Positions 35,498 through 45,429 of a stretch of 64,000 nt of DNA are shown here, piece by piece. A program made the position numbers and the translations under genes. The stretch comes from Vibrio furnissii CIP 102972 (GTDB lineage: Bacteria > Pseudomonadota > Gammaproteobacteria > Enterobacterales > Vibrionaceae): positions 62,001 to 126,000 of the forward strand of contig NZ_ACZP01000018.1 in NCBI RefSeq assembly GCF_000176175.1, read 5' to 3'. Each line of letters begins with the position of its first letter. Within the stretch, counting starts at the first letter, position 1. The notes beneath the pieces were generated by a model. That model saw nothing but the letters and a program-made list of their open reading frames with translations. It had not been told where the DNA came from and searched no databases.

Positions 35498-35545
35498 TTT
35501 TTCTCTCCCTGTGGCTTCATGCCACAACGCGAACACTGTTAAGAT

Positions 35546-35577
35546 TGACGTTTAGACGTCTATATGGCTACAGAATG
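35546..35577. promoter_or_regulatory. MetJ operator upstream of metF
   Basis: Tandem 8-base met boxes TGACGTTT, AGACGTCT (perfect), ATATGGCT and ACAGAATG lie in register. The perfect box is at 35554-35561, 57-64 bases before the metF start. Confidence 0.88.
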
Positions 35578-35737
35578 TCTTGAATGCATTTTAATGTCAA
35601 CCTTGCCATTATGAATATTTTTCATGTTGATCGTGAGGGGAATTCAACACCGTTATCAGCACGTTAGCGGTGATTCACGGCCATTCCCATCCTGTTCGAC
35701 AATTGTTCTGTCCTTGAAATTAATAACAGAATAAACA

Positions 35738-35766
35738 ACAAAAAGCTCGCCATTTTGACGAGCTTT
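35738..35766 (-). terminator. Terminator of the metBL operon
   Basis: AAAGCTCG / CGAGCTTT with a T run on the minus strand, just after the metL stop. Confidence 0.85.
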
Positions 35767-35773
35767 ATCATGT

Positions 35774-38185
35774 TTACAGCAGACCTGCGAGCAAGTTGAG
35801 GTCGGACTGAATCGCGCCGGCCGTCACTTCTCGCCCGGCGCCCGGGCCACGAATCACCAACGGGTTGTCGCGATACCATTTGCTTTCGATGGCAAAGATG
35901 TTGTCACACGGCAGCAAATTCGCCAGCGCATGCTCTTTGTCGAGGGCTTCCACACCGACGGTGGCTTTGCCGTTTTTCTCGAGGCGCGCCACATAACGCA
36001 GTACTTTGTCTTGGCGCTGCGCCTTGGCCAGACGTTCCGCCAAGCGTTCGTTGAGCAACTGGCTTTTGTCGAGGAAGTCATCCAGCGACAATGTGCGCAG
36101 CTCTTCAGGCACCAATGATTCCACGCGAACGCTTTGCGGTTCGATGTCCAGCCCTGATTCGCGCGCCAGAATCACCAGCTTACGCATGACGTCTGAGCCA
36201 TCTAAATCACAGCGTGGATCGGGTTCGGTTAAGCCTTGTTGCCACGCCAAATCGACCAATTCACTGAACGGCACCTGGCCGTCGTATTGCTGGAACAGCC
36301 ACGACAGCGTGCCCGAGAAAATTCCCGATAGCGCGGTGATTTCATCGCCACTTTCACGCAAATCGCGCACAGTGTGGTTGATGGGCAAGCCGGCGCCGAC
36401 GGTCGCGTTGTACAACCAATGACGGCTGATTTTGGCAAACGCGTCTTTGACTTGTTGGTAATAATCGCCCGCAGCTGACCCGGCCACCTTGTTGGCGGAA
36501 ATCAGGTGCATGCCGTGTTCTGCGATGTCCAGATAGCGATCGGCCAACTCTTGGCTGGCGGTGACATCCAACACCACGACTTCATCAAAGCCTTGAATGT
36601 TGCCCAGTTGCTTGAGCCACTGCTGACCATCGTTTGGCAGCGCTTCATCGCTGTAATGCGCCAACACGTTGGCTGCATCGATGCCTTGTGGGTTGAACCA
36701 GTAGGTTTGGCTGTCAATGACGGCGACCAATTCGAAGTTCATGCCGTGGCGTTTTTCCAGCTCATCTTTTTGTTCAGCAAACAGTTTGAGCCAGCTTGAG
36801 CCGATGTTGCCCTTGCCACACAGCGCCAGTGCCACGCGTTTTTGCGCCTGAAACAGTTGCGTGTGCAAACCGGTGACTAACGGCTCAACGTCGGTTTGAC
36901 GCAGTACGGCCACCAAACTCAAGCCCGATTCCGCTTCGTACACAAATTCCACCGGCGAGGCTTTGAGTTGTTGGAAGAAACCGTAGCTGTGGTGCGCATT
37001 CTTAGTGACGCCTGCGCCGACCGCGCCGACCATCGCGTAGCCATCTTTGAGTTTGATTTCGGCTTCAATGGCCAAATCGTGTAGTAAGCTCAGTGCGCCG
37101 GAGGCGATTTCAGCGGTGTAGGCCAAGCGCATGTGGTGTTGGTCGGCTTGTACTTCAAATGCCAGCGGTTCAAGCTGCGCACGTTTGAGTTTTTCCAGCA
37201 CTTCGTGTTGCGCGCGCTGAACGGTGTGGCCGTGTGCAAATGCCAATTCGATCAGCTGCACGTCGTCAAGCGAGGTGATGATTTTGGCGCCGCGGCCAGA
37301 GGCCAGTACGCGTTCAATGCGCGTAGAACCGGATTCCGGCTGGTAGCTGCAACGCAAGCTGAGATCCATCGCGCTTTGGGCGACGGGCTGCAACGTGCGG
37401 CTGTGTAGCACAGGGGCTGCCAAGCGTGCCAGTTCGTTGGCTTCATCCAAACGCAGCAGTGGCAGCAGGCAGGCATCGCTGACCAAGCGCGGGTCGGCGC
37501 TGTAGACGCCCGCCACATCGCTCCAAATCGTCACGCGGTCGACTTCCGCCAGTGCGCCAATTACCGTTGCCGAGTAATCGGAGCCATTGCGCCCGAGCAG
37601 TACGGTTTCCCCTGCGTCGTTTTGCGCCATAAAGCCGGTGATCACCACGCGATGATGTGCGTGTTGTGCCAACACTTCTTTGAGCAGTGGGTAAGAGCGG
37701 GCGCGATCCACTTCGGGTTGCGTGCCACTTTCAGCGCGCAGAAACACGCGCGCATCTTGCGCGGCGGCGGGAAGTTGCTGTTGGTTCAGCAGTGCCGCTA
37801 GCAGGCGAGAAGACCACACTTCACCATGACCAAGCACGGCCGCTTGTTGCGCGGTGCTCAGCGGCGCCGTGAGTTCGCCCAGTGCGACGAATTCACCATT
37901 CAATTGGGTCAGTAACCGATCGGCAGCATCGCCTTCTAACAAGCCTTCAATCAGTTCACTTTGATACACGCGCAGGGATTGCAGGGTTTCATGCGCGATG
38001 CGACCGTCTTTATTCAACGCATCGAGAAACGCGATCAGCCGGTTGGTGGTTTTGCCCGCTGCGGACACCACCACCAAATCGTCGGGCTGAGAATATTCCT
38101 GCAGAATATGCGCCACGCGTTGATAACATTCTGGGTCTGCGAGACTGCTACCGCCAAATTTATGCAGTTGACGCGACTGAGTCAT
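35774..38185 (-). CDS. metL: Bifunctional aspartokinase II / homoserine dehydrogenase II
   Basis: This 803-residue fusion enzyme catalyses the first and third steps from aspartate to homoserine. The aspartokinase domain (about 1-290) begins HKFGGSSLADP and contains GRNGSDYSATVIGAL. Worn ACT-like regulatory sequence follows. The dehydrogenase domain (about 450-803) starts with the nucleotide motif LCGKGNIGSSWL and contains GIFSGTLSWLF and the LAWQQGLTEPDPRCDL stretch. Its ATG overlaps the metB stop by one base (TAATG). It is under MetJ control through the metB promoter. Confidence 0.96.
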   Translation of the reverse strand: MTQSRQLHKFGGSSLADPECYQRVAHILQEYSQPDDLVVVSAAGKTTNRLIAFLDALNKDGRIAHETLQSLRVYQSELIEGLLEGDAADRLLTQLNGEFVALGELTAPLSTAQQAAVLGHGEVWSSRLLAALLNQQQLPAAAQDARVFLRAESGTQPEVDRARSYPLLKEVLAQHAHHRVVITGFMAQNDAGETVLLGRNGSDYSATVIGALAEVDRVTIWSDVAGVYSADPRLVSDACLLPLLRLDEANELARLAAPVLHSRTLQPVAQSAMDLSLRCSYQPESGSTRIERVLASGRGAKIITSLDDVQLIELAFAHGHTVQRAQHEVLEKLKRAQLEPLAFEVQADQHHMRLAYTAEIASGALSLLHDLAIEAEIKLKDGYAMVGAVGAGVTKNAHHSYGFFQQLKASPVEFVYEAESGLSLVAVLRQTDVEPLVTGLHTQLFQAQKRVALALCGKGNIGSSWLKLFAEQKDELEKRHGMNFELVAVIDSQTYWFNPQGIDAANVLAHYSDEALPNDGQQWLKQLGNIQGFDEVVVLDVTASQELADRYLDIAEHGMHLISANKVAGSAAGDYYQQVKDAFAKISRHWLYNATVGAGLPINHTVRDLRESGDEITALSGIFSGTLSWLFQQYDGQVPFSELVDLAWQQGLTEPDPRCDLDGSDVMRKLVILARESGLDIEPQSVRVESLVPEELRTLSLDDFLDKSQLLNERLAERLAKAQRQDKVLRYVARLEKNGKATVGVEALDKEHALANLLPCDNIFAIESKWYRDNPLVIRGPGAGREVTAGAIQSDLNLLAGLL

Positions 38186-39351
38186 TAAAAGGCCTCCTTG
38201 GCTTTGTTGAATGCCTGATCCAGATCGGCAATCAGGTCAGAGGCATCTTCCAAACCAACCGACAAACGCAGCAGTTGCTGTGATACGCCCGCTTCAGCGA
38301 GGGCTTCTTCGCCCATCGCGCGGTGCGTCATCGACGCAGGGTGACACACCAAGCTTTCGACGCCGCCGAGTGATTCCGCCAGCGAGAACAGGTCGAGTTT
38401 GCCGACAAAATATTTCAGTTGTTCAAACGAGCCCGCAAACTCAAAACTGAGCATGGAACCAAAACCGACCTGCTGCTTTTTCGCAATCTCGTGCCCCGGA
38501 TGCTCTGGCAGGCTTGGGTGGTAAATGACCTTCACCAGCGATTGGCTTTGCAGGTAGTTGAGGATGAGTTGGGAGCTTTCTTCATGCACGCGCATCCGCG
38601 CGCCGAGCGTGCGCAAGCCGCGCAGCGTCATGTAGCTATCAAATGGCGTGCCCGTTGCACCAATGCAGTTGCCCCACCATTTCAGCTCTTCGGCATGCTG
38701 AGCCGCTTTGCTGATAATCACGCCGCCAATCACGTCTGAGTGACCGTTGAGGTATTTGGTGGTGGAGTGCACCACAAAGTCAGCGCCGAGCGTCAGGGGC
38801 TTTTGGTACACCGGTGTCAAAAAGGTATTGTCGACCGCCACCAGCGCGCCGACCGCGTGGGCTTGCTGGCAGATTTTTTCGATGTCGACCACCCGCACCA
38901 GCGGGTTAGACGGCGTTTCCAGCAGCACCAGTTTCGGGTGTTGGGCCATCGCCGCGGCCAGCGCCTGTTCGTCAGATTGATCGACAAACAGCACTTTGAA
39001 GTCACCTTTTTTAGCGCGCGTGTTGAATAAACGGTATGTACCGCCATAACAATCGTGTGGCGCAATGATTAAATCTTGCGGAGTCAGGAAGGCAGAAACC
39101 CATAGGTTGAGCGCTGAAGTACCGCAGTTGGTGACGACTGCATCCGCGCCGCATTCGAGTTCAGACAGCGCTTGTTCGAGCAAACCACGGTTGGGGTTCC
39201 CCGAGCGGGTGTAATCGTATTTTGGCACTTCACCAAACGCAGGAAAGCCATAGTTAGTCGAGAGATAAATGGGGGGAACCACAGCGTGATACTGCGTGTC
39301 CGATTCAATACCCGTGCGGACCGCAACGGTCGCTGGCTTGCGATTGGTCAT
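38185..39351 (-). CDS. metB: Cystathionine gamma-synthase
   Basis: This 388-residue PLP enzyme joins activated homoserine and cysteine in methionine synthesis. Family landmarks are YTRSGNPNRGLLEQALSELE near 48, PHDCYGGTYRLF near 98, and the PLP-lysine element HSTTKYLNGHSD near 200. It is first in metBL and divergent from metJ. Four tandem met boxes lie in the shared region. Confidence 0.95.
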   Translation of the reverse strand: MTNRKPATVAVRTGIESDTQYHAVVPPIYLSTNYGFPAFGEVPKYDYTRSGNPNRGLLEQALSELECGADAVVTNCGTSALNLWVSAFLTPQDLIIAPHDCYGGTYRLFNTRAKKGDFKVLFVDQSDEQALAAAMAQHPKLVLLETPSNPLVRVVDIEKICQQAHAVGALVAVDNTFLTPVYQKPLTLGADFVVHSTTKYLNGHSDVIGGVIISKAAQHAEELKWWGNCIGATGTPFDSYMTLRGLRTLGARMRVHEESSQLILNYLQSQSLVKVIYHPSLPEHPGHEIAKKQQVGFGSMLSFEFAGSFEQLKYFVGKLDLFSLAESLGGVESLVCHPASMTHRAMGEEALAEAGVSQQLLRLSVGLEDASDLIADLDQAFNKAKEAF

Positions 39352-39460
39352 GAGCGTTTCCTTTCCTGATTGACGATGTTTTGGCTTCCAAGTCGGCGGT
39401 GACGCATGCTGACGCTAATCACCCCGCTGAATAACATCACACTTTACTGGTCAAAAAAGA

Positions 39461-39492
39461 AGACGTCAACACTTCTAGACGTCTATATGTCT
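39461..39492. promoter_or_regulatory. MetJ operator between metBL and metJ
   Basis: Four contiguous met boxes: AGACGTCA, ACACTTCT, AGACGTCT (perfect) and ATATGTCT. They control metBL and probably metJ itself. Confidence 0.93.
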
Positions 39493-39568
39493 TTGCTTAT
39501 GGCAGTAAATCCCGCTAAAATTGGGGACTTTGAAAAACTAACTCGAATCCAAACAACGAAGGTGCGCA

Positions 39569-39886
39569 ATGGCAGACTGGAATGGCGACTATATTAGTCC
39601 ATACGCGGAGCATGGGAAAAAGAGCGAGCAGGTGAAAAAAATCACTGTGTCGATCCCGCTTAAGGTGCTGAAAGTGCTGACGGATGAACGAACTCGCCGC
39701 CAAATCAATAACCTGCGTCATGCAACAAACAGTGAGCTGCTGTGTGAAGCGTTTTTGCATGCATACACCGGTCAGCCGCTACCCACGGATGAAGATCTGC
39801 GTAAAGACCGTCCGGATGATATTCCTGCCGAAGTGAAAGAGCTGATGACCGCGATGGGCATCGAGTTCGAAGCTTACGACGACTAA
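39569..39886 (+). CDS. metJ: Methionine repressor MetJ
   Basis: This 105-residue ribbon-helix-helix repressor binds tandem met boxes with S-adenosylmethionine as co-repressor. The beta-strand KKITVSIPLKVLKVLTDERTR that reads the DNA groove, followed by NNLRHATNSELLCEAFLHA, is nearly identical to E. coli MetJ. It is divergent from metBL, as in E. coli. Confidence 0.98.
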   Translation: MADWNGDYISPYAEHGKKSEQVKKITVSIPLKVLKVLTDERTRRQINNLRHATNSELLCEAFLHAYTGQPLPTDEDLRKDRPDDIPAEVKELMTAMGIEFEAYDD

Positions 39887-39908
39887 GCGCACACGTACGT
39901 CACGCATA

Positions 39909-39938
39909 AAAAAACCTGGCCATGAGCCAGGTTTTTTT
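39909..39938. terminator. Bidirectional terminator between metJ and the malic enzyme
   Basis: AAAACCTGGC-CATGA-GCCAGGTTTT with flanking A and T runs. Confidence 0.92.
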
Positions 39939-39962
39939 GTCTTCACTTGAAGCAAGGAGCGT

Positions 39963-41237
39963 TTACGCTTCCATGTAACCTTGTGGCATATCGATGCGTG
40001 CAACGCCCGAATCCACGGCAGCTTGAGCCACGGCTTTGGCGACGCGTGGCAGCAGACGTGGGTCCATTGGTTTTGGAATGATGTAGTCGTTGCCGTATGC
40101 CAGGTGATCAACGCCGGCCGCTTTCAGGACTTCCGCAGGCACGTCTTCTTTGGCCAGTTGACGAATCGCGTCGACTGCGGCCAGTTTCATTTCATCGTTG
40201 ATCTCGCTCGCGCGGACATCCAGCGCGCCACGGAAGATGAATGGGAAACACAACACGTTGTTGACTTGGTTCGGGTAGTCACTGCGGCCGGTGCCCATGA
40301 TCAAATCGCTGCGCACTTCGTACGCCAGTTCCGGTTTGATTTCTGGATCCGGGTTTGAACACGCAAACACCACGGGTTTGTCGGCCATCAGCTTCAGTGC
40401 GTCGGCTGGCAGCAGGTTCGGGCCTGATACTCCAAGGAACAGGTCAGCCCCGGCAATCACATCTTCCAATGTGCGTTTGTCGGTATTGTTGGCGAACAGC
40501 TGTTTGTATTCGTTCAGATCGTCACGGCGCGTGTGAATCACGCCTTTGCGGTCCAACATGTAGATTTTTTCACGCATCGCGCCGCACTTGATCAGCAGCT
40601 CCATACACGCCACGGCCGCAGCGCCTGCGCCAAGGCAGACGATGATGCACTCTTCCAGCTTTTTGCCTTGCAGTTCAATCGCGTTCAGCATGCCAGCGGC
40701 GGTCACGATCGCAGTGCCGTGCTGGTCATCGTGGAAGACGGGCACGTCACAACGCTCAATCAGGCGACGTTCGATTTCAAAACAGTCTGGGGCTTTGATG
40801 TCTTCGAGGTTGATCCCGCCAAAGGTGTCGGCAATGTTGGCGACGGTATCGACGAATTCATCAATGGTGCGGTGTTTGACTTCGATGTCGATGGAATCGA
40901 GACCTGCAAAGCGTTTGAATAGCAGGGCTTTTCCTTCCATCACCGGTTTGGATGCCATTGGGCCCAAGTTACCCAAGCCAAGAATGGCGGTGCCGTTTGA
41001 GATCACTGCCACGGTATTGCCTTTGGCCGTGTATTTGTAAACGTTGTCGACATTTTGCGCGATTTCACGCACGGGCTCTGCCACGCCTGGGCTGTAGGCG
41101 AGGGCCAAGTCAGCAGCAGAATCTGCTGGTTTCGTTAGAGAAACAGCAATTTTTCCTGGGATCGGCAACGCATGGTAATCCAGCGCACGCTGGCGGAATG
41201 CTTCTTCCGGCGTCAGTTCTTGGTTGTCATCGGACAT
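39963..41237 (-). CDS. Malic enzyme, short MaeB-type (oxaloacetate-decarboxylating)
   Basis: This 424-residue enzyme oxidatively decarboxylates malate to pyruvate with NAD(P)+. The N-terminal malic domain contains YSPGVAEPVREIA, NGTAILGLGNLGP and the metal-site VFHDDQHGTAIV near 160. The NAD-binding domain contains VCLGAGAAAVACM near 195 and ACSNPDPEI. The sequence is of MaeB type but lacks the phosphotransacetylase-like C-terminal half of the 750-residue enteric MaeB. Such short forms are common. Cofactor preference cannot be read from the sequence. Confidence 0.9.
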   Translation of the reverse strand: MSDDNQELTPEEAFRQRALDYHALPIPGKIAVSLTKPADSAADLALAYSPGVAEPVREIAQNVDNVYKYTAKGNTVAVISNGTAILGLGNLGPMASKPVMEGKALLFKRFAGLDSIDIEVKHRTIDEFVDTVANIADTFGGINLEDIKAPDCFEIERRLIERCDVPVFHDDQHGTAIVTAAGMLNAIELQGKKLEECIIVCLGAGAAAVACMELLIKCGAMREKIYMLDRKGVIHTRRDDLNEYKQLFANNTDKRTLEDVIAGADLFLGVSGPNLLPADALKLMADKPVVFACSNPDPEIKPELAYEVRSDLIMGTGRSDYPNQVNNVLCFPFIFRGALDVRASEINDEMKLAAVDAIRQLAKEDVPAEVLKAAGVDHLAYGNDYIIPKPMDPRLLPRVAKAVAQAAVDSGVARIDMPQGYMEA

Positions 41238-41400
41238 AGGGGAGGTCTCTTTATTGTTTTTGGAAAAGGGGAATTATTCTAATAGATGTCTGTCAAGCTG
41301 CCTAGGCAGGATTGCGGGTCAATCGTACAAAACTTGACTAATTTAATCTGATAAGACCAGCTATTTTGTGATCGCGGTAAGGAGAAATTGCAGGCACGAA

Positions 41401-41425
41401 AAAAGGACGCCGGAGCGTCCTTTTT
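41401..41425 (-). terminator. Terminator of rpmE
   Basis: AAAAGGACGC / GCGTCCTTTT with a T run on the minus strand, just after rpmE. Confidence 0.9.
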
Positions 41426-41447
41426 GAATCTTCGCGTGAAGTCGAAA

Positions 41448-41666
41448 TTACTTCTTGCTTGATAGCGCGCCGAAACGCTTGTTGAAGCGATCAACACGGC
41501 CGCCAGTGTCAACAACACGTTGTTTACCAGTGTAGAATGGGTGGCACTGGTCACATACGTCCAGGTGCAGAGCGTCTTTACCTAGAGTTGATTTGAAAAC
41601 GAAAGTGTTGCCGCAAGAGCAAGACGCTGTTACTTCTTTGTATTCTGGGTGGATACCAGCTTTCAT
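41448..41666 (-). CDS. rpmE: 50S ribosomal protein L31, zinc-binding form
   Basis: This 72-residue ribosomal protein has the four zinc-binding cysteines of the C+ form, in SCSCGNTF (16 and 18) and DVCDQCHPF (38 and 41). The C terminus GGRVDRFNKRFG is conserved. The presence of the zinc form suggests that a zinc-free paralogue may be elsewhere. It is divergent from priA. Confidence 0.96.
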   Translation of the reverse strand: MKAGIHPEYKEVTASCSCGNTFVFKSTLGKDALHLDVCDQCHPFYTGKQRVVDTGGRVDRFNKRFGALSSKK

Positions 41667-41912
41667 GGGATAACCTCAATTTAGGCCGTGTCGCTATCCG
41701 AATCAATGTCGGACACCACACGTAATGTTAATGATACTGTTCGATACTCAGCCTTGGTGACCAAGCATCTTCAAGGCGCGATATATTAATGAATCCCCCG
41801 CGCCGGATCAACCGCTTTCGGCGTTATTTTCGCCACTATTTGTGGGTCGAATTTCCTACCCGCATCCAGTAGACTGTGATTTCTCACCATTTTTGACTGC
41901 TGACGGACTGTT

Positions 41913-44114
41913 ATGCGCCCAAGTATTGCCCGTGTCGCCCTGCCGGTACCACTGGATAAGCAATTTGATTACCTGATCCCCAACCATTTGTTTCCGATCA
42001 TCGGCGGCCGTGTGTCGGTGCCGTTTGGCCGCCAGACGCTGGTCGGTGTGGTGACGGCGTTGGCGCAGGAATCGGCGTTTCCGCGCGAGCAGCTCAAAGC
42101 GATCAAAGCAGTGCTCGATTCGCAGCCCGTGTGGCCGGAAACGCTGTACCGCTTGTTGCAATGGTGCAGCCAGTTTTATCAATATCCACTCGGCGACACG
42201 TTGGCCAATGCGATGCCGAGTGCATTGCGCAAAGGTAAACCGGCTGATTTTGCCAGCAGTAAAGAGTGGCACATGACCGAGCGTGGACGCGATCAGTTGA
42301 TGCAAGGCTTTGGCCGCGCGGTCAAGCAGGCGCAGGTGATGCATTTGCTTGAGCCGGGCCCGGTGGCGCATCAGATCATGCTCGATGAAGAGGTGTCCAG
42401 TGCCACGCTTAATACTTTGCAAGACAAAGGCTGGATTGAAGTCACGGAGAAGCAGCCGCAGTTTCGCCCATGGCCCAAGGTGGTTGAAGCCGATGTCGAT
42501 AAACCCAAACTCAACCAAGAGCAGGCGATCGCGATTGCGTCAATCAACAGTCAGCGCGGCTTTGGTTGTTATCTGCTGCATGGGGTGACCGGGTCTGGCA
42601 AAACGGAGGTCTACCTCAATCTCATCAAACCGGTGTTGGAAGCGGGTAAGCAGGCGTTGGTGCTGGTGCCGGAAATTGGCCTCACGCCGCAAACTATTAA
42701 TCGGTTTCGCAAGCGCTTCACCGTGCCGGTGGAGGTGATTCACTCCGGCTTGAACGACACCGAACGGCTCAATGCTTGGCTGGCCGCGCGTGACAAAGTG
42801 GCTGGCATCGTGATTGGTACCCGTTCGGCATTGCTGACCCCGTTTGCTGATCTCGGCATCATTATTGTCGATGAAGAGCACGATGCCTCCTACAAACAGC
42901 AAGATAGCCTACGTTATCACGCCCGTGATGTGGCGGTGATGCGCGCTAATTTGGAGCAGGTGCCGATTGTGTTGGGGTCGGCGACGCCGGCACTAGAAAC
43001 GCTGCACAACGCGCTGACCGGCAAATACCATCATCTGCAACTGACGCAGCGAGCGGGCACGGCACTGCCGACCACCAACCGCGTGTTGGATGTCAAAGGG
43101 CTGTACTTGGAAAGTGGCCTGTCGGCGCCGCTGATCGCCGAAATGCGCCGCCATTTGTCGCAAGGCAATCAAGTGTTGTTGTTTCTCAACCGCCGCGGGT
43201 TTTCACCGGCACTGATGTGCCACGAATGTGGTTGGATCGCCAACTGTCAGCGCTGCGATGCCTATTACACCTATCACCAACACAGCAGCGAAATTCGCTG
43301 TCACCATTGCGGCTCCCAGCGTCCGGTAATTCACCAGTGTCAGGGATGTGGTTCTACCCATTTGGTGACCGTCGGCGTGGGCACCGAGCAGTTGGAAGCG
43401 CAGCTCAGTGAGCTGTTTCCGGAATACAAAGCGATTCGTATCGACCGCGACAGCACGCGTCGCAAAGGCAGCTTGGAGTCGGCGCTTGGCGCGATTCGCC
43501 GCGGTGAATATCAAATTCTGATTGGCACGCAGATGCTGGCCAAAGGTCACCATTTCCCGGATGTAACGTTGGTGGCGCTTCTGGATGTCGACGGCTCGCT
43601 CTACAGCAGCGATTTTCGCGCGTCGGAGCGATTGGCGCAGCTGTTTATTCAGGTCGCAGGCCGAGCGGGGCGGGCGAGCAAACCGGGCGAAGTGGTATTG
43701 CAAACCCATCATCCGGAGCACACCTTGCTGCAAGCATTACTGCACAACGACTACAGTCAATTTGCCGAGACCGCGCTTGCTGAGCGCAAGTTGGCACAAC
43801 TGCCGCCGTATACCTATTTGACGCTGTTTCGTGCCGAAGGCAACCAATCGCAACCTGTGGAAGATTTTCTGCGCCAAGTGCGCCACACGTTGGAAGCGCA
43901 TCCATTGTGTGAACAGGGTTGCCTGGTGCTTGGCCCAACGCCAGCGCCTTTGGCTAAACGCGCGGGTAAATTCCGTTGGCAATTGCTGCTGCAGGCGCCG
44001 AGTCGCTCAGTGATGCAAAAGCTGCTCGCCAGCGCCAAACCGGCCATTCAGCTCTTGCCGCTAGCGAGTAAAGTGCGTTGGTCATTGGACATTGAACCGC
44101 AAGATCTCAGCTGA
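41913..44114 (+). CDS. priA: Primosomal protein N', replication restart helicase PriA
   Basis: This 733-residue DExH helicase recognises collapsed forks and reloads DnaB. An N-terminal 3'-DNA-binding domain comes first. Then the helicase core carries Walker A in GVTGSGKTEVY near 226, the DEEHD box near 320 and GSATPALE. An embedded zinc region has paired cysteines in CHECGWIANCQRC, CHHCGSQ and CQGCGS (about 435-480). Helicase motifs V-VI (TQMLAKGHHFPDV, QVAGRAGR) follow. Length matches E. coli PriA. Confidence 0.97.
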   Translation: MRPSIARVALPVPLDKQFDYLIPNHLFPIIGGRVSVPFGRQTLVGVVTALAQESAFPREQLKAIKAVLDSQPVWPETLYRLLQWCSQFYQYPLGDTLANAMPSALRKGKPADFASSKEWHMTERGRDQLMQGFGRAVKQAQVMHLLEPGPVAHQIMLDEEVSSATLNTLQDKGWIEVTEKQPQFRPWPKVVEADVDKPKLNQEQAIAIASINSQRGFGCYLLHGVTGSGKTEVYLNLIKPVLEAGKQALVLVPEIGLTPQTINRFRKRFTVPVEVIHSGLNDTERLNAWLAARDKVAGIVIGTRSALLTPFADLGIIIVDEEHDASYKQQDSLRYHARDVAVMRANLEQVPIVLGSATPALETLHNALTGKYHHLQLTQRAGTALPTTNRVLDVKGLYLESGLSAPLIAEMRRHLSQGNQVLLFLNRRGFSPALMCHECGWIANCQRCDAYYTYHQHSSEIRCHHCGSQRPVIHQCQGCGSTHLVTVGVGTEQLEAQLSELFPEYKAIRIDRDSTRRKGSLESALGAIRRGEYQILIGTQMLAKGHHFPDVTLVALLDVDGSLYSSDFRASERLAQLFIQVAGRAGRASKPGEVVLQTHHPEHTLLQALLHNDYSQFAETALAERKLAQLPPYTYLTLFRAEGNQSQPVEDFLRQVRHTLEAHPLCEQGCLVLGPTPAPLAKRAGKFRWQLLLQAPSRSVMQKLLASAKPAIQLLPLASKVRWSLDIEPQDLS

Positions 44115-44421
44115 TTGTTCTTATTGTTATTTTTGTCAAAAAATAAAAACCTCCTTATCGTGATTAACGTCACACTTGCAATGTAAGATTTGTTAATCAG
44201 ACCGTAACTTTCTATTCGGAAACGAATAAACTATTCGCAATCTTGTGTCAGTGAATCGTTTTCGCTGCATAAAGTGTGCTTAAAGTTGGCCAAAAGCAGT
44301 CTCAACGACACGGTAAAAGGAGTGCCGGGTGGTTGAAGAGTAAAGGGCAACTCAAAGCGATCCCATAATCATAAAAAAAGTGCATCGCACTATGAAGAAC
44401 CGAGAAAGAGGGTAATTACAC
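44115..44421 (+). promoter_or_regulatory. cytR promoter region
   Basis: These 307 bases between priA and cytR hold a good CRP site (44159-44174) and AT-rich promoter sequence. No terminator for priA and no gene are visible. Confidence 0.55.
44159..44174. promoter_or_regulatory. CRP site upstream of cytR
   Basis: CGTGATTAACGTCACA matches TGTGA-N6-TCACA at nine of ten positions with exact spacing. CRP control fits CytR, which works together with CRP. Confidence 0.7.
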
Positions 44422-45429
44422 ATGGCGACAATGAAGGATGTTGCCCAGCTTGCAGGCGTATCGACGGCGACAGTCTCGCGCGCTCTGATGAATCCCGAGA
44501 AAGTTTCAGCCTCAACTCGTAAACGGGTTGAAGAGGCGGTTTTAGAAGCTGGCTATTCACCGAATTCTTTAGCCCGAAATCTGCGTCGCAATGAATCGAA
44601 AACCATTGTCGCGATCGTGCCGGACATCTGTGATCCTTATTACACCGAAATTATTCGTGGTATCGAAGACGCCGCGATGGAACACGGTTATCTGGTACTG
44701 CTGGGTGACAGCGGTCAGCAGAAAAAACGTGAAAGCTCATTTGTGAACTTGGTGTTTACCAAACAGGCGGACGGTATGCTATTGCTGGGGACCGATTTGC
44801 CGTTTGACGTGAGCAAACCTGAGCAGAAAAACCTGCCACCGATGGTGATGGCGTGTGAGTTTGCGCCAGAACTTGAATTGCCGACGGTGCATATCGATAA
44901 CCTGACATCTGCCTTTGAAGCGGTGAACTATCTGACGCAGATGGGGCACAAACGCATCGCGCAGATTGCCGGTCCTGAAGCGGCGGTGTTGTGTCAGTTC
45001 CGTCAGCAAGGGTATCAACAAGCCCTGCGCCGCGCGGGGATTTCACGCAATCCAACCTACAGTACCATCGGTGACTTTACGTTTGAGTCGGGGGCCAAAG
45101 CGGTGCGCCAATTGATGGCCCTGCCAGAGCCGCCGACAGCCATTTTCTGTCACAACGATACCATGGCGATTGGTGCCATTCAGGAAGCCAAGCGCTTGGG
45201 CATGCGTGTGCCGCAAGACCTGTCTGTGGTCGGCTTTGATGACATTCAGTTTGCGCAGTACTGCGATCCACCGCTAACCACCATTTCTCAGCCGCGTTAC
45301 GAGATCGGCCGTCAGGCGATGTTGATGATGCTTGAGTTACTGCGGGGTCATGATGTGCGTGCGGGCTCGCGTTTGCTCGACACCCAATTGGTCATTCGCG
45401 AGAGTGCAGCGCCGCCCCGCTCGGCCTAA
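44422..45429 (+). CDS. cytR: LacI-family regulator CytR
   Basis: This 335-residue repressor has an N-terminal LacI-type HTH (MKDVAQLAGVSTATVSRAL), a hinge helix (SPNSLARNLR) and a periplasmic-binding-like effector domain. It lies between priA and ftsN exactly as in E. coli, where CytR represses nucleoside uptake and catabolism jointly with CRP and responds to cytidine. In vibrios it is also linked to natural competence (known for V. cholerae). Identity rests on similarity plus synteny. Confidence 0.94.
   Translation: MATMKDVAQLAGVSTATVSRALMNPEKVSASTRKRVEEAVLEAGYSPNSLARNLRRNESKTIVAIVPDICDPYYTEIIRGIEDAAMEHGYLVLLGDSGQQKKRESSFVNLVFTKQADGMLLLGTDLPFDVSKPEQKNLPPMVMACEFAPELELPTVHIDNLTSAFEAVNYLTQMGHKRIAQIAGPEAAVLCQFRQQGYQQALRRAGISRNPTYSTIGDFTFESGAKAVRQLMALPEPPTAIFCHNDTMAIGAIQEAKRLGMRVPQDLSVVGFDDIQFAQYCDPPLTTISQPRYEIGRQAMLMMLELLRGHDVRAGSRLLDTQLVIRESAAPPRSA

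Noticed and set aside
39963..41237. Truncated MaeB pseudogene
   Set aside because: The protein is complete for the short malic-enzyme class, with all catalytic motifs and a normal stop. Absence of the phosphotransacetylase-like half is a family variant.
41856..42518. 220-codon frame antisense to priA
   Set aside because: It is the shadow of the conserved priA N terminus, His/Arg-rich, with no ribosome site.
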